From contig CAMCUG010000003.1 of the NCBI GenBank assembly GCA_945878835.1, positions 1 through 27,729 of the forward strand: a stretch of DNA of 27,729 bases. Reading direction: 5' to 3'. Positions 1 through 8,454 of the stretch are shown piece by piece; within the stretch, counting starts at the first letter, position 1; every line of letters begins with the position of its first letter. The translations under genes and the position numbers were made by a program. The notes under the pieces were generated by a model. That model was given only the letters and a program-made list of their open reading frames with translations, made no database searches and was not told the origin of the DNA. The DNA is from Chryseobacterium gleum. Its GTDB lineage: Bacteria; Bacteroidota; Bacteroidia; Flavobacteriales_D; Sanyastnellaceae.

Positions 1-76
1 CTGTAAACGACCCTGTTCCTCCAGCTGCAGCGACTGTCACCGTTGATGTTCCGCCGTTGCATAAGATGGGTGTTGC
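1..76. repeat. Direct repeat, copy A (198-bp period) inside the adhesin
   Basis: Bases 1-76 match bases 199-274 with a single visible mismatch (position 41 c versus 239 a). The offset is 198 bp, exactly 66 codons, so the repeat preserves frame and encodes the start of a SprB-like unit. Similarity becomes patchy after position 76. The array probably continues past the left edge. Confidence 0.9.
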
Positions 77-2386
77 CGATGAGCTTGCAGTTAGCAGAGT
101 AGGTTGAGCAACCGTGATGGTTGTCGTTGCGGTGCATCCGTTTGCATCAGTCACCGTGTAGTTATATGTTCCTGCAGTGACTGTGAATGTTCCAGTTCCT
201 GTAAACGACCCTGTTCCTCCAGCTGCAGCGACTGTCACAGTTGATGTTCCGCCGTTGCATAAGATGGGTGTTGCAGAAGAAGCAGCAGTGAGCAGAGTTG
301 GTTGAGTAATTAATACGCTTCCGGTTGCTGTACAATTATTCGAAGCTGTAATTGTGAAGTTGTAATTGCCTGCGGCAAGAGAGGGTATTGTATAACTTCC
401 ACCAAGAGTAGATATTTCCGTTCCCGTTGGATTCCCGGAACTAACTCCTGACCAACTTACATTAAATCCAGCTACTCCAGCAGTTGGAGTAATTGTGATG
501 GAACCGGTAGCTGTATTGTAACAATTTGCTGGCGTATTTGTAGCATTGAAAGTTGTTGCTGTGGGCTGATTGATGGTGGCTGTGTATGTGTTTACGCAAC
601 CGATTGCATCTGTAACTGTGACTGTGTAATTTCCCGCAGCAAGATTGGTCATAGTATAACTACCTCCGGATACAGAAATCTCATTTCCTATTGGATTTCC
701 TGCTTGTGTACCTGTCCATGAGACATTATATGGTGCGCTACCACCTGATACTGTGCTAACAATTGCCCCTGTAGATGATGCGCATAGGGTTGGGGAAGTC
801 GTATTAACAACGTTTAATGGAGGCGCTGAAGTAATAGTGTTTGAGGTTGTTATTTGACAATTGTTAGCATTTGTAACAGTTATTGTATACGTGCCAGCCG
901 CGAGAGATGGAATAATATAGTTTCCGCCAGAAATGCTTATTTCATTCCCTATTGGATTTCCAGAGCTAGGGCCGCTCCAACTAACATTGAATGCAGGATT
1001 AGGCCCGCCGACAGTAATATTTATAGCGCCATTTGTTGCTCCGTTGCATATCGGCGCAGATGTTGCGATTGCTGATATCGGTAGTGGCTGAGTAATTGTT
1101 CTCTGAGCAGTACTTACACAACCGGCATTATCTGTAACAGTAACATTGTACACACCTGCTGGCAAATTTGAAAGGGTATTTGATGTTACGTTCATTGTTG
1201 AACCTATAATGACGCCTGAAGCGTTTGTCCAAACAAAATCCCATGGGCTAGCACCTGAGGTTGGTGTTGCTGTTATAGAACCTGTGCTTGCTCCATTGCA
1301 CAAAACATTAGTGGCTGTCAAAGTAGGGGGTAGGCAACAATTGAGAATGGCCGAAAAATTATAAATGGGGTCATCTTGACAGGCTATCGAAGTCCAGTTT
1401 CCTGTTTCACCATCCGAAGTCGTATTAATACTCATATTTAAATTTGTGCCTTGGCCACAAGATGAATTCGTTTGAATAGTCCAACACCAAGTCCATGTGC
1501 CAGCGCCACTTGCAACAGGCCAACCAAAATTGTTTGCGAAATTTCCATCAAAATTGGCTGGTCCAGTAGGATTTAAATCTACCCACCAACCTTGTCCAAG
1601 TGGACCGTTGGCAAAAAACCAAGCGTATCCTGGGAAGGTTCCCGTTGATGTTGGGGGCGGAGTTCCACTAGATTGAAGTGTGGAGAGATTCCAACCGTTA
1701 CCGAACGTAGGTATAATGCCGTGAACCCAATTCATACTTACTTGAACCCAGTTTGAAATGGTATAACAAAAGGTTACCTGAGTGCCCGGGGCATAGGTAC
1801 CATAAGTTGGCAATGGCGAAACGGTTAGAGAAGAAATTGTGTTACAATCTGCACAATCGTTACTTGCGTTGAGTGCCATATTGAAATTTCCTGTAGCTGT
1901 GGAATTCATTCCACTTACTTGAATGTAATAAGTTTGACCCGTTGCTAAAGGTTCGAAAGTTGCTGAGTTAGTGCCTCCAGCTGTTCCATTATTATCACAA
2001 CCAACTCCCGCTAGGTTATTGCAATTATTACCGGTCCATAAAGTTATGGCTGGACTAGCTAATGCAGGGGATCCACCAGTAATATTAATGGTAACTCTGG
2101 AACCTGAAGCAACAAAACTATACCAAACATCCAAGGCTGGACTTGGCTGATTTCCACCTGTGCTGCAACCAAGCAAATAGGTGTATGGCGTTGCAGCCGT
2201 TGCGTTAATATTCGATCCCGAAACGTTAATTGTGGATCCTACACCGCTTGGACATGCAGCGGGCGAAGGCAGGGAGCCTAAATTTTGTGCCGTGTTACAA
2301 CCATCGTTTGCAGGTTGAGCAAAGACGCCCAAACTTGTGAAAAAGAAAATTCCACACAGAAGTTGCTTAATAGATGGTTTTTTCAA
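1..2386 (-). CDS. Large secreted SprB-repeat adhesin, partial (3' end outside window)
   Basis: The reading frame is open from a TTG at 2386 to the left edge (795 codons), so the C-terminus is missing. An in-frame TAG sits four codons upstream (2398-2396) with no ATG between, so TTG is the likely start. Residues 1-23 form a signal peptide (KKPSIKQLL, hydrophobic GIFFF stretch, cleavage near VFA/Q). Next comes a pre-peptidase C-terminal-like beta domain (DVWYSFVASGS ... YYIQVSG), then a Trp-rich region (about residues 170-340), then Ig/PKD-like repeats. At least three repeats carry the signature GNPxGxEIS followed by GGxY. The last repeats resemble SprB repeats (ILCNGGTSTVTV ... YTVTDANGC). Such proteins in gliding Bacteroidota are T9SS-exported surface adhesins; the sorting domain would lie beyond the edge. 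Family confidence is good; the role in adhesion or gliding is inferred. Confidence 0.85.
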   Translation of the reverse strand, partial: MKKPSIKQLLCGIFFFTSLGVFAQPANDGCNTAQNLGSLPSPAACPSGVGSTINVSGSNINATAATPYTYLLGCSTGGNQPSPALDVWYSFVASGSRVTINITGGSPALASPAITLWTGNNCNNLAGVGCDNNGTAGGTNSATFEPLATGQTYYIQVSGMNSTATGNFNMALNASNDCADCNTISSLTVSPLPTYGTYAPGTQVTFCYTISNWVQVSMNWVHGIIPTFGNGWNLSTLQSSGTPPPTSTGTFPGYAWFFANGPLGQGWWVDLNPTGPANFDGNFANNFGWPVASGAGTWTWCWTIQTNSSCGQGTNLNMSINTTSDGETGNWTSIACQDDPIYNFSAILNCCLPPTLTATNVLCNGASTGSITATPTSGASPWDFVWTNASGVIIGSTMNVTSNTLSNLPAGVYNVTVTDNAGCVSTAQRTITQPLPISAIATSAPICNGATNGAINITVGGPNPAFNVSWSGPSSGNPIGNEISISGGNYIIPSLAAGTYTITVTNANNCQITTSNTITSAPPLNVVNTTSPTLCASSTGAIVSTVSGGSAPYNVSWTGTQAGNPIGNEISVSGGSYTMTNLAAGNYTVTVTDAIGCVNTYTATINQPTATTFNATNTPANCYNTATGSITITPTAGVAGFNVSWSGVSSGNPTGTEISTLGGSYTIPSLAAGNYNFTITASNNCTATGSVLITQPTLLTAASSATPILCNGGTSTVTVAAAGGTGSFTGTGTFTVTAGTYNYTVTDANGCTATTTITVAQPTLLTASSSATPILCNGGTSTVTVAAAGGTGSFT
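199..274. repeat. Direct repeat, copy B (198-bp period) inside the adhesin
   Basis: This is the partner of bases 1-76, offset by 198 bp and nearly identical. Because the gene is on the minus strand, this copy is the N-terminal one. High identity in DNA, not only in protein, points to a recent duplication or ongoing recombination between units. Confidence 0.9.
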
Positions 2387-2409
2387 AAAGTGATACTAGC
2401 GAGGACAAT

Positions 2410-2417
2410 CAAATATA
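2410..2417 (-). promoter_or_regulatory. Putative -7 element for the adhesin gene
   Basis: On the minus strand this reads TATATTTG, an exact match to the Bacteroidota -7 consensus TAnnTTTG. A weak -33 candidate (TCTG) lies about 17 bases upstream. It predicts a leader of roughly 15-20 nt before the TTG at 2386. The rest of the AT-rich divergent spacer (2387-2581) shows a poor -7-like TATCTTGG at 2548-2555 for the plus-strand gene and nothing else I can name. Confidence 0.4.
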
Positions 2418-2581
2418 TGCGAAAAAAAAGAGTACAGAAAATTAAATTTTCGCTAAACGAATAATAATATTCACTGAATTCCAAGATTCGTTTCTTTTTT
2501 CTTGAAGCAAGCTAAAATAAAAAATTTCATTTTTTGAAATTTTAGTATATCTTGGTCAAACCTTAACTAAAAATAAACCCT

Positions 2582-4780
2582 ATGGAAATGAATTTAATCC
2601 TAGGTGTGCTCGGGCTTTATGCCATAAGCCGCCTGTATTCCAGTGTTACTGGAAAAAACCCAAGTAGCCGATTTAACCTGGCTGAACTCAAAGAAGCGTT
2701 TCAGAAAAACAGTGGTGTGTGGTGGTTCATGGTTCCTATTTCAGGAGCCCTTATTCTGTTTTTTGAAGCAGTAGTTTCAGTTTTATGGTTCCTTGGAGAA
2801 ATTCTTCACTTGGGAACAGCGGTAATCAGACTTGTAATAACCATTGTAAAATGGATTTACAACGAAGTTGTACTTGGTGGATTTTATTTCTTGTGGAAAT
2901 TAATCTGGCACTACCTCATCTGTATTCCATGGAAATGGTTTCTTGAAGCTTTCCGTTTGCTTGGAGCTGCCTCGAAATGGTCGAGCTACAAAATTGCAAC
3001 CATAGGAATATTCGCAAGCCTTATCGTAGCCTTTTTAGGGCGATTCATCAATTCCTTTATAGGAGCTGATAGCATGGCTGTTCAATCATTCATTCAACAC
3101 GCCTCAACTTTACTGTCTATCATTCCAATCGGAATGGCAGCAAGTATGATCGCCTTCAACCGTAAGAATGGAAATGCTACTTGGAAAACACAAGGGATGA
3201 ACTATGCTAAAATTGCAGCTGCTATTCTCGTTCCCATGATTGCTCTGATTGGTGCTGAATACCTATTAATAAATTTAGGTTCTCGCACTTCATTCCAATT
3301 TTCATTTTCAACCTTATTAGCCGGAGGAAGCTTATTTGCTTCATTCCTTATTCTAATCAATTCAATCCTAATCATTTTTGTAATAAGCGCATTGCCGTCT
3401 TTCGCAAACGATTATTCTGGAGATCTTAAAGGGGTGTATCGTCCTTTCTTAAGCCACCTCTATTATGGATGGGTGTCTTATTTACTCGCCATTCCTGCGA
3501 TTATTATTCCTGCTTTCATTCTGTCTATCATTCCGGGTCTAATCACACAAGGAATGACCTATTTCACACAGAAAGCAACAGACTACGTTTACGAGCAACG
3601 AATTGCAAGTATTACAGAAGAAGCTAAAGAGAACATGATTCCTTATTCTGATTGGTGCAATGTAGATTCAATTTCGAGCGACTCATTGAACAAGCTTATG
3701 GAATCCGATATGAGAATGCTTTCAGTTCGCGTTGCAATGAACGGAGTAGGACGCGGACAAGCATACTTAGATTCGTCTTATTCTTCTTTTGCAAATAGAA
3801 ATGGTGCTGTTACAGTTGGAATGTTAGCATACATGTATAACAGCTACGCCGACATGGTAAATGAAAATTTAAAAGCGGAGCCCATGAATACAGAAGCAGC
3901 CAACGATTCTTCGTTTACTATGGAGGCTAAAGCTTATCAAGTAGAAGTTTCAGAGATGGATTCTTCAGTTGTAAAAAACAACAAGGGCATTGCTTCATTG
4001 CAGGAGGAAAAAGCTCTGGTGTGTTCAATAGTCCCAATTGTTGAAGAACCTGCTCCTACGCCTGAAGAACCTGTAATTGTTGAAGAGCCAGTGGCTGAGG
4101 TTGTTGTTGATGGATGCGAGGCTGAGCGTCAGCGTATCGATGGAATCATCTCTGATATTCAAGCTAACAACGAGCAGATCAAGAAAATGAAAGAGCGCAA
4201 ACTCGCAGTAATTGCACATTTGAATAAAATGCAAGAAAATGCAAACGGAATGGTAGGCAATGAAAAAGTTGCGAAACATTTGGGGTACTTCTTCATGAGC
4301 ATCTGGATGTGCGCTTTAGCTGCTATAGCTATGGGATTTGTTCTTAGTATCTATTCGCACTTGAATAACGTGGTTTACAATTCAATCGATAATTCAGATT
4401 GGTTAATCACAAATCAAATTCACGATGCACACAGCGCAAACAAGAATCAACCAATTCTAGGTTTGCTTTTAACTTTTGTCGCTTCACTTATGATTTTCGG
4501 ATTGGTATCTAGCATGGACTTAACCGCTCCGAAAGCAATTTGGGAAAAGGCAAAAACAACATGTATGGATTTGTATCATCAAATTCCTGTATTGAATGCC
4601 GCAGCTCCAGCACCTAGTGCAGAAGCCAATCCAGTGGTTGAAGAAATTCAATCTAAAAAAGAGCAAGTTGAAGAGGTTGTTATTGAGCAACCAGCTCCTA
4701 TTGATTCTGAGCAGCAGATTGATGTCTATCAAGAATTTCCAGAAGTTTATCCTGATTATTCCGGAGACTTTGGAAACTAA
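2582..4780 (+). CDS. Polytopic membrane protein of unknown family, 732 aa
   Basis: I do not recognise this family. The first ~325 residues are strongly hydrophobic, with about eight or nine possible membrane segments (roughly 3-20, 46-72, 76-95, 98-118, 138-157, 175-191, 209-232, 244-273, 296-322). A soluble region of ~240 residues follows. It contains three Cys (359, 481, 512), a Pro/Glu/Val-rich linker (487-508) and a predicted coiled coil (about 512-553). Two more membrane segments (about 567-591 and 625-643) precede a second acidic, Gln/Glu/Val/Pro-rich tail. No enzymatic motif is visible. It is monocistronic: divergent from the adhesin and closed by a strong terminator at 4808. A second ATG lies two codons in (2588). 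The gene is clearly real; function is unknown. Confidence 0.85.
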   Translation: MEMNLILGVLGLYAISRLYSSVTGKNPSSRFNLAELKEAFQKNSGVWWFMVPISGALILFFEAVVSVLWFLGEILHLGTAVIRLVITIVKWIYNEVVLGGFYFLWKLIWHYLICIPWKWFLEAFRLLGAASKWSSYKIATIGIFASLIVAFLGRFINSFIGADSMAVQSFIQHASTLLSIIPIGMAASMIAFNRKNGNATWKTQGMNYAKIAAAILVPMIALIGAEYLLINLGSRTSFQFSFSTLLAGGSLFASFLILINSILIIFVISALPSFANDYSGDLKGVYRPFLSHLYYGWVSYLLAIPAIIIPAFILSIIPGLITQGMTYFTQKATDYVYEQRIASITEEAKENMIPYSDWCNVDSISSDSLNKLMESDMRMLSVRVAMNGVGRGQAYLDSSYSSFANRNGAVTVGMLAYMYNSYADMVNENLKAEPMNTEAANDSSFTMEAKAYQVEVSEMDSSVVKNNKGIASLQEEKALVCSIVPIVEEPAPTPEEPVIVEEPVAEVVVDGCEAERQRIDGIISDIQANNEQIKKMKERKLAVIAHLNKMQENANGMVGNEKVAKHLGYFFMSIWMCALAAIAMGFVLSIYSHLNNVVYNSIDNSDWLITNQIHDAHSANKNQPILGLLLTFVASLMIFGLVSSMDLTAPKAIWEKAKTTCMDLYHQIPVLNAAAPAPSAEANPVVEEIQSKKEQVEEVVIEQPAPIDSEQQIDVYQEFPEVYPDYSGDFGN

Positions 4781-4807
4781 GAATAAAACTTATTCTCATT
4801 GAAAGGG

Positions 4808-4835
4808 AAAGAGCCGCACACGCGGCTCTTTTTCG
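4808..4835 (+). terminator. Rho-independent terminator after the 732-aa membrane protein gene
   Basis: A perfect 10-bp stem (4808-4817 with 4822-4831, core GAGCCGC/GCGGCTC) with an ACAC loop is followed by T residues. It ends the membrane protein transcript and lies immediately upstream of the radical SAM gene, which must therefore have its own promoter. Confidence 0.88.
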
Positions 4836-4843
4836 TTTCTTTG
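4836..4843 (+). promoter_or_regulatory. Putative -7 element for the radical SAM gene
   Basis: TTTCTTTG matches TAnnTTTG at seven of eight positions counting the two free ones. It ends five bases before the GTG at 4849, the same spacing as at 9132 and 12410. No convincing -33 TTG is seen because the terminator hairpin occupies that position. Confidence 0.4.
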
Positions 4844-4848
4844 CATTC

Positions 4849-7038
4849 GTGTCGAAACCACTTCTTATAATCCCGCCTCTAACGCAGCTGAATACCCCGT
4901 ATCCAGCAACCGCTTATTTAACCGGATTCTTGAAACAACAAGGATTCGAATCAAGACAAAAAGACTTGGGCTTGGACATGGTGTTGGAAGTGTTTTCCAG
5001 AAATGGATTCACACAGCTTTTCGATGCCATTGAATCTTCCAACTTCAACCTAACCCTAAACCATCAGCTCGATGCTTTGGTGAAAAATCGTAAGGCTTAC
5101 GAGAACACTGTAGATGCAGTGATTTCCTTCCTTCAAAATAAAAATTACACACTGGGATACCGCATTGCTTCAGGCGCTTATTTGCCAGAAGGTTCTCGCT
5201 TTCAGCAAATCAAAGACCTCGAATGGTTCTTCGGAAACATTGGTGTGCAAGACAAAGCGCGATACAAATGCACCATGTATCTCGAAGATATCTCAGATTT
5301 AATACAGGCCACTGTTGGTCCGCATTTCGGATTTTCAAAATACGCGGAACGCATTTCAAGAACAGCCGTTTCTTTCAGTCCAATTCTTGAAGAATTAGAA
5401 AAGCCCAACAATTATCTCGATGATATTTTGGTGGAAAAGGTGAAAGAATATTTTCAGGAAGAGATTCCTTCGATGGTCGGATTTACCGTTCCTTTTGGTG
5501 GAAATTTATATGGGGCTTTCAAAGCTGGACAATGGATTAAGACGAATCATCCCGAAGTAAAAATTGCCATGGGCGGCGGATATCCGAACACCGAACTGCG
5601 CGAACTTTCCGATCCGCGCGTTTTCGACTTCGTTGATTACATTACGCTCGACGATGGGGAAGGGCCATTCCTGGCGCTTTTGAAGCATCTTGAAGATGCA
5701 GAAGTTCAGCCTGAACTGAAAAGAACGTTCCGTAGAAATTCAAACAACGAGGTAGAATTCATCGACAACAAAGTAGGCGGAGATTTCCTTCATGGTCAAA
5801 AGCCAGCGCCGAGTTATACGGGTCTTCGATTTAATGAATACCTTTCGGTGATTGACATGCCGAACCCCATGCACCGCTTGTGGAACGACGGACGTTGGAA
5901 CAAGATGACGGTGGCGCATGGATGCTATTGGAAGAAGTGCACCTTCTGCGACATTACCCTCGATTACATTGGTCGTTACGATCAAGCTAGCGCAACGCAT
6001 TTGGTAGATCAAATGGAAGCGCTCATTGCGGAAACCGGTGATACCGGATTTCACTTCGTAGATGAAGCCGCACCTCCAGCAGGATTGCGCGATTTAGCCA
6101 TAGAAATTCTTCGTAGAGGCTTGCAAGTCTCTTGGTGGACCAACATTCGTTTTGAAAAAACATTCTCTCCCGATCTCTGTAAAATTCTGGCAGCTTCAGG
6201 TTGCATTGCCGTTACCGGAGGTTTAGAAGTGGCGAGTCCAAGAATTTTAGAGTTGATCGACAAAGGAATTTCCATAGATCAAGTAGCCAAGGTTTGCAAG
6301 GGTTTTCGCGATGCAGGAATCTTGGTGCATGCCTACTTAATGTTCGGATTCCCAACACAAACCGAACAAGAAACCATCGACTCTCTCGAAGTTGTTCGAC
6401 AATTATTCGAAAACCAATTGCTGCATTCTGGACATTGGCACCAGTTCGCGATGACCGTTCATAGCCCTGTTGGAAAGGACCCTGAGAAATTCGGAGTGGT
6501 GCGGACAGGCCCTGTTTTTCAAGGTTTCGCGAACAATGATTTGTATCACGATGATCCAAAAGGAGCGAACCACGAACAATATTCAGAAGGACTGAAAAAG
6601 GCACTGTACAATTACATGCATGGTATCGGCTTCGAATTTCCATTGAAGAAATTTTTCAAATTTGCAATACCGAATCCATTGGTTCACCGCTCACTCATTG
6701 AAAAGTCTGTCAAGAAAATGCCCGATGATGAAGTGGAGTTGAAAGGCATGGTGCTCTTCCTTCATCAAACTTCATTGAAGCCTTTGAAGAAAAACGGTCA
6801 GAACAAAGAAGTGCTCTTCGTGCATAAATCAGGATACCAGAAAATAGACCTTCCTTCATTAGTAGCCGATTTCCTCATAGAAAATGAATCGAAATTGAAT
6901 CTATTTCAAGAAGAAAAAATAAACTACCAAGATGTCCTCACGAATTTTTCCAACCAACTCAAATCCACTCCTGAAGAGGTAGTGAAATTCAGCTGGTGGA
7001 AACAAATGCGAGAATACGTTTGGATGGTCCGTGTTTAA
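4849..7038 (+). CDS. Cobalamin-binding-domain radical SAM protein with CX4CX2C motif
   Basis: A 729-residue protein of the B12-binding/radical SAM (COG1032-like) type. The N-terminus (LLIIPPLTQLNTPYPA) and residues ~208-290 (MVGFTVPF, IAMGGGYPN, DYITLDDGEGP) fit the cobalamin-binding-like Rossmann half; no DxHxxG base-off motif is seen. The [4Fe-4S] cysteines are C359, C364 and C367 in GCYWKKCTFC, spacing CX4CX2C rather than the canonical CX3CX2C. Further radical SAM barrel signals follow: FHFVDEAAPP (402-411), GGLEVASPR (458-466) and YLMFGFPTQT (496-505). The start is GTG, because the first in-frame ATG is codon 44 and a terminator lies just upstream. The stop overlaps that of the helicase gene on the other strand. 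Substrate unknown; superfamily assignment confident. Confidence 0.9.
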   Translation: MSKPLLIIPPLTQLNTPYPATAYLTGFLKQQGFESRQKDLGLDMVLEVFSRNGFTQLFDAIESSNFNLTLNHQLDALVKNRKAYENTVDAVISFLQNKNYTLGYRIASGAYLPEGSRFQQIKDLEWFFGNIGVQDKARYKCTMYLEDISDLIQATVGPHFGFSKYAERISRTAVSFSPILEELEKPNNYLDDILVEKVKEYFQEEIPSMVGFTVPFGGNLYGAFKAGQWIKTNHPEVKIAMGGGYPNTELRELSDPRVFDFVDYITLDDGEGPFLALLKHLEDAEVQPELKRTFRRNSNNEVEFIDNKVGGDFLHGQKPAPSYTGLRFNEYLSVIDMPNPMHRLWNDGRWNKMTVAHGCYWKKCTFCDITLDYIGRYDQASATHLVDQMEALIAETGDTGFHFVDEAAPPAGLRDLAIEILRRGLQVSWWTNIRFEKTFSPDLCKILAASGCIAVTGGLEVASPRILELIDKGISIDQVAKVCKGFRDAGILVHAYLMFGFPTQTEQETIDSLEVVRQLFENQLLHSGHWHQFAMTVHSPVGKDPEKFGVVRTGPVFQGFANNDLYHDDPKGANHEQYSEGLKKALYNYMHGIGFEFPLKKFFKFAIPNPLVHRSLIEKSVKKMPDDEVELKGMVLFLHQTSLKPLKKNGQNKEVLFVHKSGYQKIDLPSLVADFLIENESKLNLFQEEKINYQDVLTNFSNQLKSTPEEVVKFSWWKQMREYVWMVRV

Positions 7039-8375
7039 GACGGTCTTCTTTTTGAATCGGGATTTCCAGAAAAGCGAGGCTTAAAACCACCACCGCTTCC
7101 GGTCTTCGGTCTGTTTCCTCCGCCACCATTTCCACTTCCACCACTTGGACCGCTACCACGGTGCGTCTTTCCACCACCAGATCTTGAAAAAGGCTTCTTT
7201 CCTTGTGGCTTTTGCGCAACACCTGGAGCAGGTTTGTTCACTGCCGGAAACGGATGCTCATTCACAACGGGAATGTCTAATCCAATCAACTTTTGAATGT
7301 CGCGCAAGTATTCGCGCTCTTCAATATCGCAGAATGAAACAGCTCTACCAGATGCACCCGCGCGGCCTGTTCTTCCGATACGGTGAACGTATGTTTCAGG
7401 GATATTCGGAATTTCGAAGTTCACCACAAACGCCAACTCATCAATGTCAATGCCGCGTGCAGCGATGTCTGTAGCGACAAGCACGCGTGTGATTCCGCCT
7501 TTGAAATTACTTAATGCACGCTGACGGTGATTCTGAGATTTGTTTCCGTGAATGGCTTCCGCCTTAATGCTCAGCTTTTGTAAAAGCTTAACCACTTTAT
7601 CGGCGCCGTGTTTGGTACGTGTGAAAACCAAAGCAGATCTTATTGATTTATCTTGAAGGACATGCACCAACAAATCGTTCTTGTTCGCTTGATCAACGAA
7701 GTAAATGCCTTGCTCAATTTTTTCAACGGTCGAAGAAACAGGAGTCACTTCAACTTTTTTCGGAGTCGTTAAAATTGAATTCGCCAATTCTTGAATTGTC
7801 TTCGGCATGGTTGCAGAAAAGAACAAAGACTGTCTTCTTTCAGGAATTAATTTAATAATGCGCTTCACATCATTTACGAATCCCATGTCCAACATGCGAT
7901 CGGCTTCATCCAAAACAAACATTTGAATTTGTCCTAAATTCACATGACGCTGCTGCACCAAGTCTAATAAACGTCCAGGAGTGCAAATAAGAATATCTAC
8001 TCCCGCTTTCAATGCGTTCACTTGAGAGAACTGATTCACGCCACCGAAAATAACGGTGTGACGAAGATTCAAGTTTCTGCCGTAGCTCGCGAAGCTTTCT
8101 CCAATTTGAATAGCTAACTCACGCGTTGGAGTAACAATTAAAGAACGAATAGCGCGCTTACTTCCCGTGTGACCGGTATTCTGAGTAAGTAGTTGTAAAA
8201 TTGGAATGGCGAAGGCCGCTGTTTTTCCCGTTCCCGTTTGGGCACAACCTAACAAATCATTTCCTTCCAACAAAATTGGAATGGCTTGTTCTTGAATAGG
8301 AGTGGGAGTGGTGTAACCTTCTTTTTTTAGAGCGCTAAGAATAGGCTCAATTAAGTTTAAATTTTCAAATGACAT
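7035..8375 (-). CDS. rhlE: DEAD-box ATP-dependent RNA helicase, RhlE type
   Basis: A 446-residue helicase that unwinds RNA, probably in ribosome assembly or RNA turnover. From the ATG at 8375: Q motif (TPTPIQEQAI, about 23-32), Walker A AQTGTGKT (45-52), PTRELA (83-88), GG (111-112), TPGR (132-135), DEAD (156-159), SAT (187-189), then the second RecA domain ending in HRIGRTGRAG. The tail is Gly/Ser/Lys/Arg-rich and low-complexity, as in RhlE-group proteins that bind RNA non-specifically. A longer frame from TTG 8447 exists, but it would start inside the -7 element at 8445-8452, and the protein family begins at MSFENL. It follows the O-methyltransferase gene by 79 bases with its own promoter. 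The symbol reflects family similarity. Confidence 0.93.
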   Translation of the reverse strand: MSFENLNLIEPILSALKKEGYTTPTPIQEQAIPILLEGNDLLGCAQTGTGKTAAFAIPILQLLTQNTGHTGSKRAIRSLIVTPTRELAIQIGESFASYGRNLNLRHTVIFGGVNQFSQVNALKAGVDILICTPGRLLDLVQQRHVNLGQIQMFVLDEADRMLDMGFVNDVKRIIKLIPERRQSLFFSATMPKTIQELANSILTTPKKVEVTPVSSTVEKIEQGIYFVDQANKNDLLVHVLQDKSIRSALVFTRTKHGADKVVKLLQKLSIKAEAIHGNKSQNHRQRALSNFKGGITRVLVATDIAARGIDIDELAFVVNFEIPNIPETYVHRIGRTGRAGASGRAVSFCDIEEREYLRDIQKLIGLDIPVVNEHPFPAVNKPAPGVAQKPQGKKPFSRSGGGKTHRGSGPSGGSGNGGGGNRPKTGSGGGFKPRFSGNPDSKRRPS

Positions 8376-8444
8376 AAAATACGTGGTCGCCAAATTCCCA
8401 ATCGTATTTCTAAGTTGAACTGCCAACGGAACTTGTTGCGGGCG

Positions 8445-8452
8445 CAAAGATA
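8445..8452 (-). promoter_or_regulatory. Putative -7 element for the helicase gene
   Basis: Minus-strand TATCTTTG is an exact TAnnTTTG match, just beyond the O-methyltransferase stop codon (8455-8457). It predicts a leader of about 60-65 nt before the ATG at 8375. No clear -33 TTG is visible. Confidence 0.45.
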
Positions 8453-8454
8453 GT

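Noticed and set aside
1..396. CRISPR array or mobile-element repeats at the left edge
   Set aside because: The repeats are in-frame coding units of 66 codons with no spacer structure, so they are protein repeats.
854..1364. Two small plus-strand open frames opposite the adhesin
   Set aside because: They lie antisense to a long, coherent repeat protein on the minus strand and their translations lack any domain pattern.
2531..2581. Promoter for the 732-aa membrane protein gene (TTTG at 2533 with TATCTTGG at 2548)
   Set aside because: The spacing between the two elements is only 11 bases and the -7 match is imperfect, so I mention it but do not list it as a feature.
6212..6643. 143-codon minus-strand frame inside the radical SAM gene
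   Set aside because: It is antisense to a continuous radical SAM domain; its product shows only Arg/Leu/Ser-rich shadow composition.
8376..8447. N-terminal extension of the helicase (TTG 8447)
   Set aside because: It would start within the -7 element TATCTTTG and precedes the conserved MSFENL start of the family.
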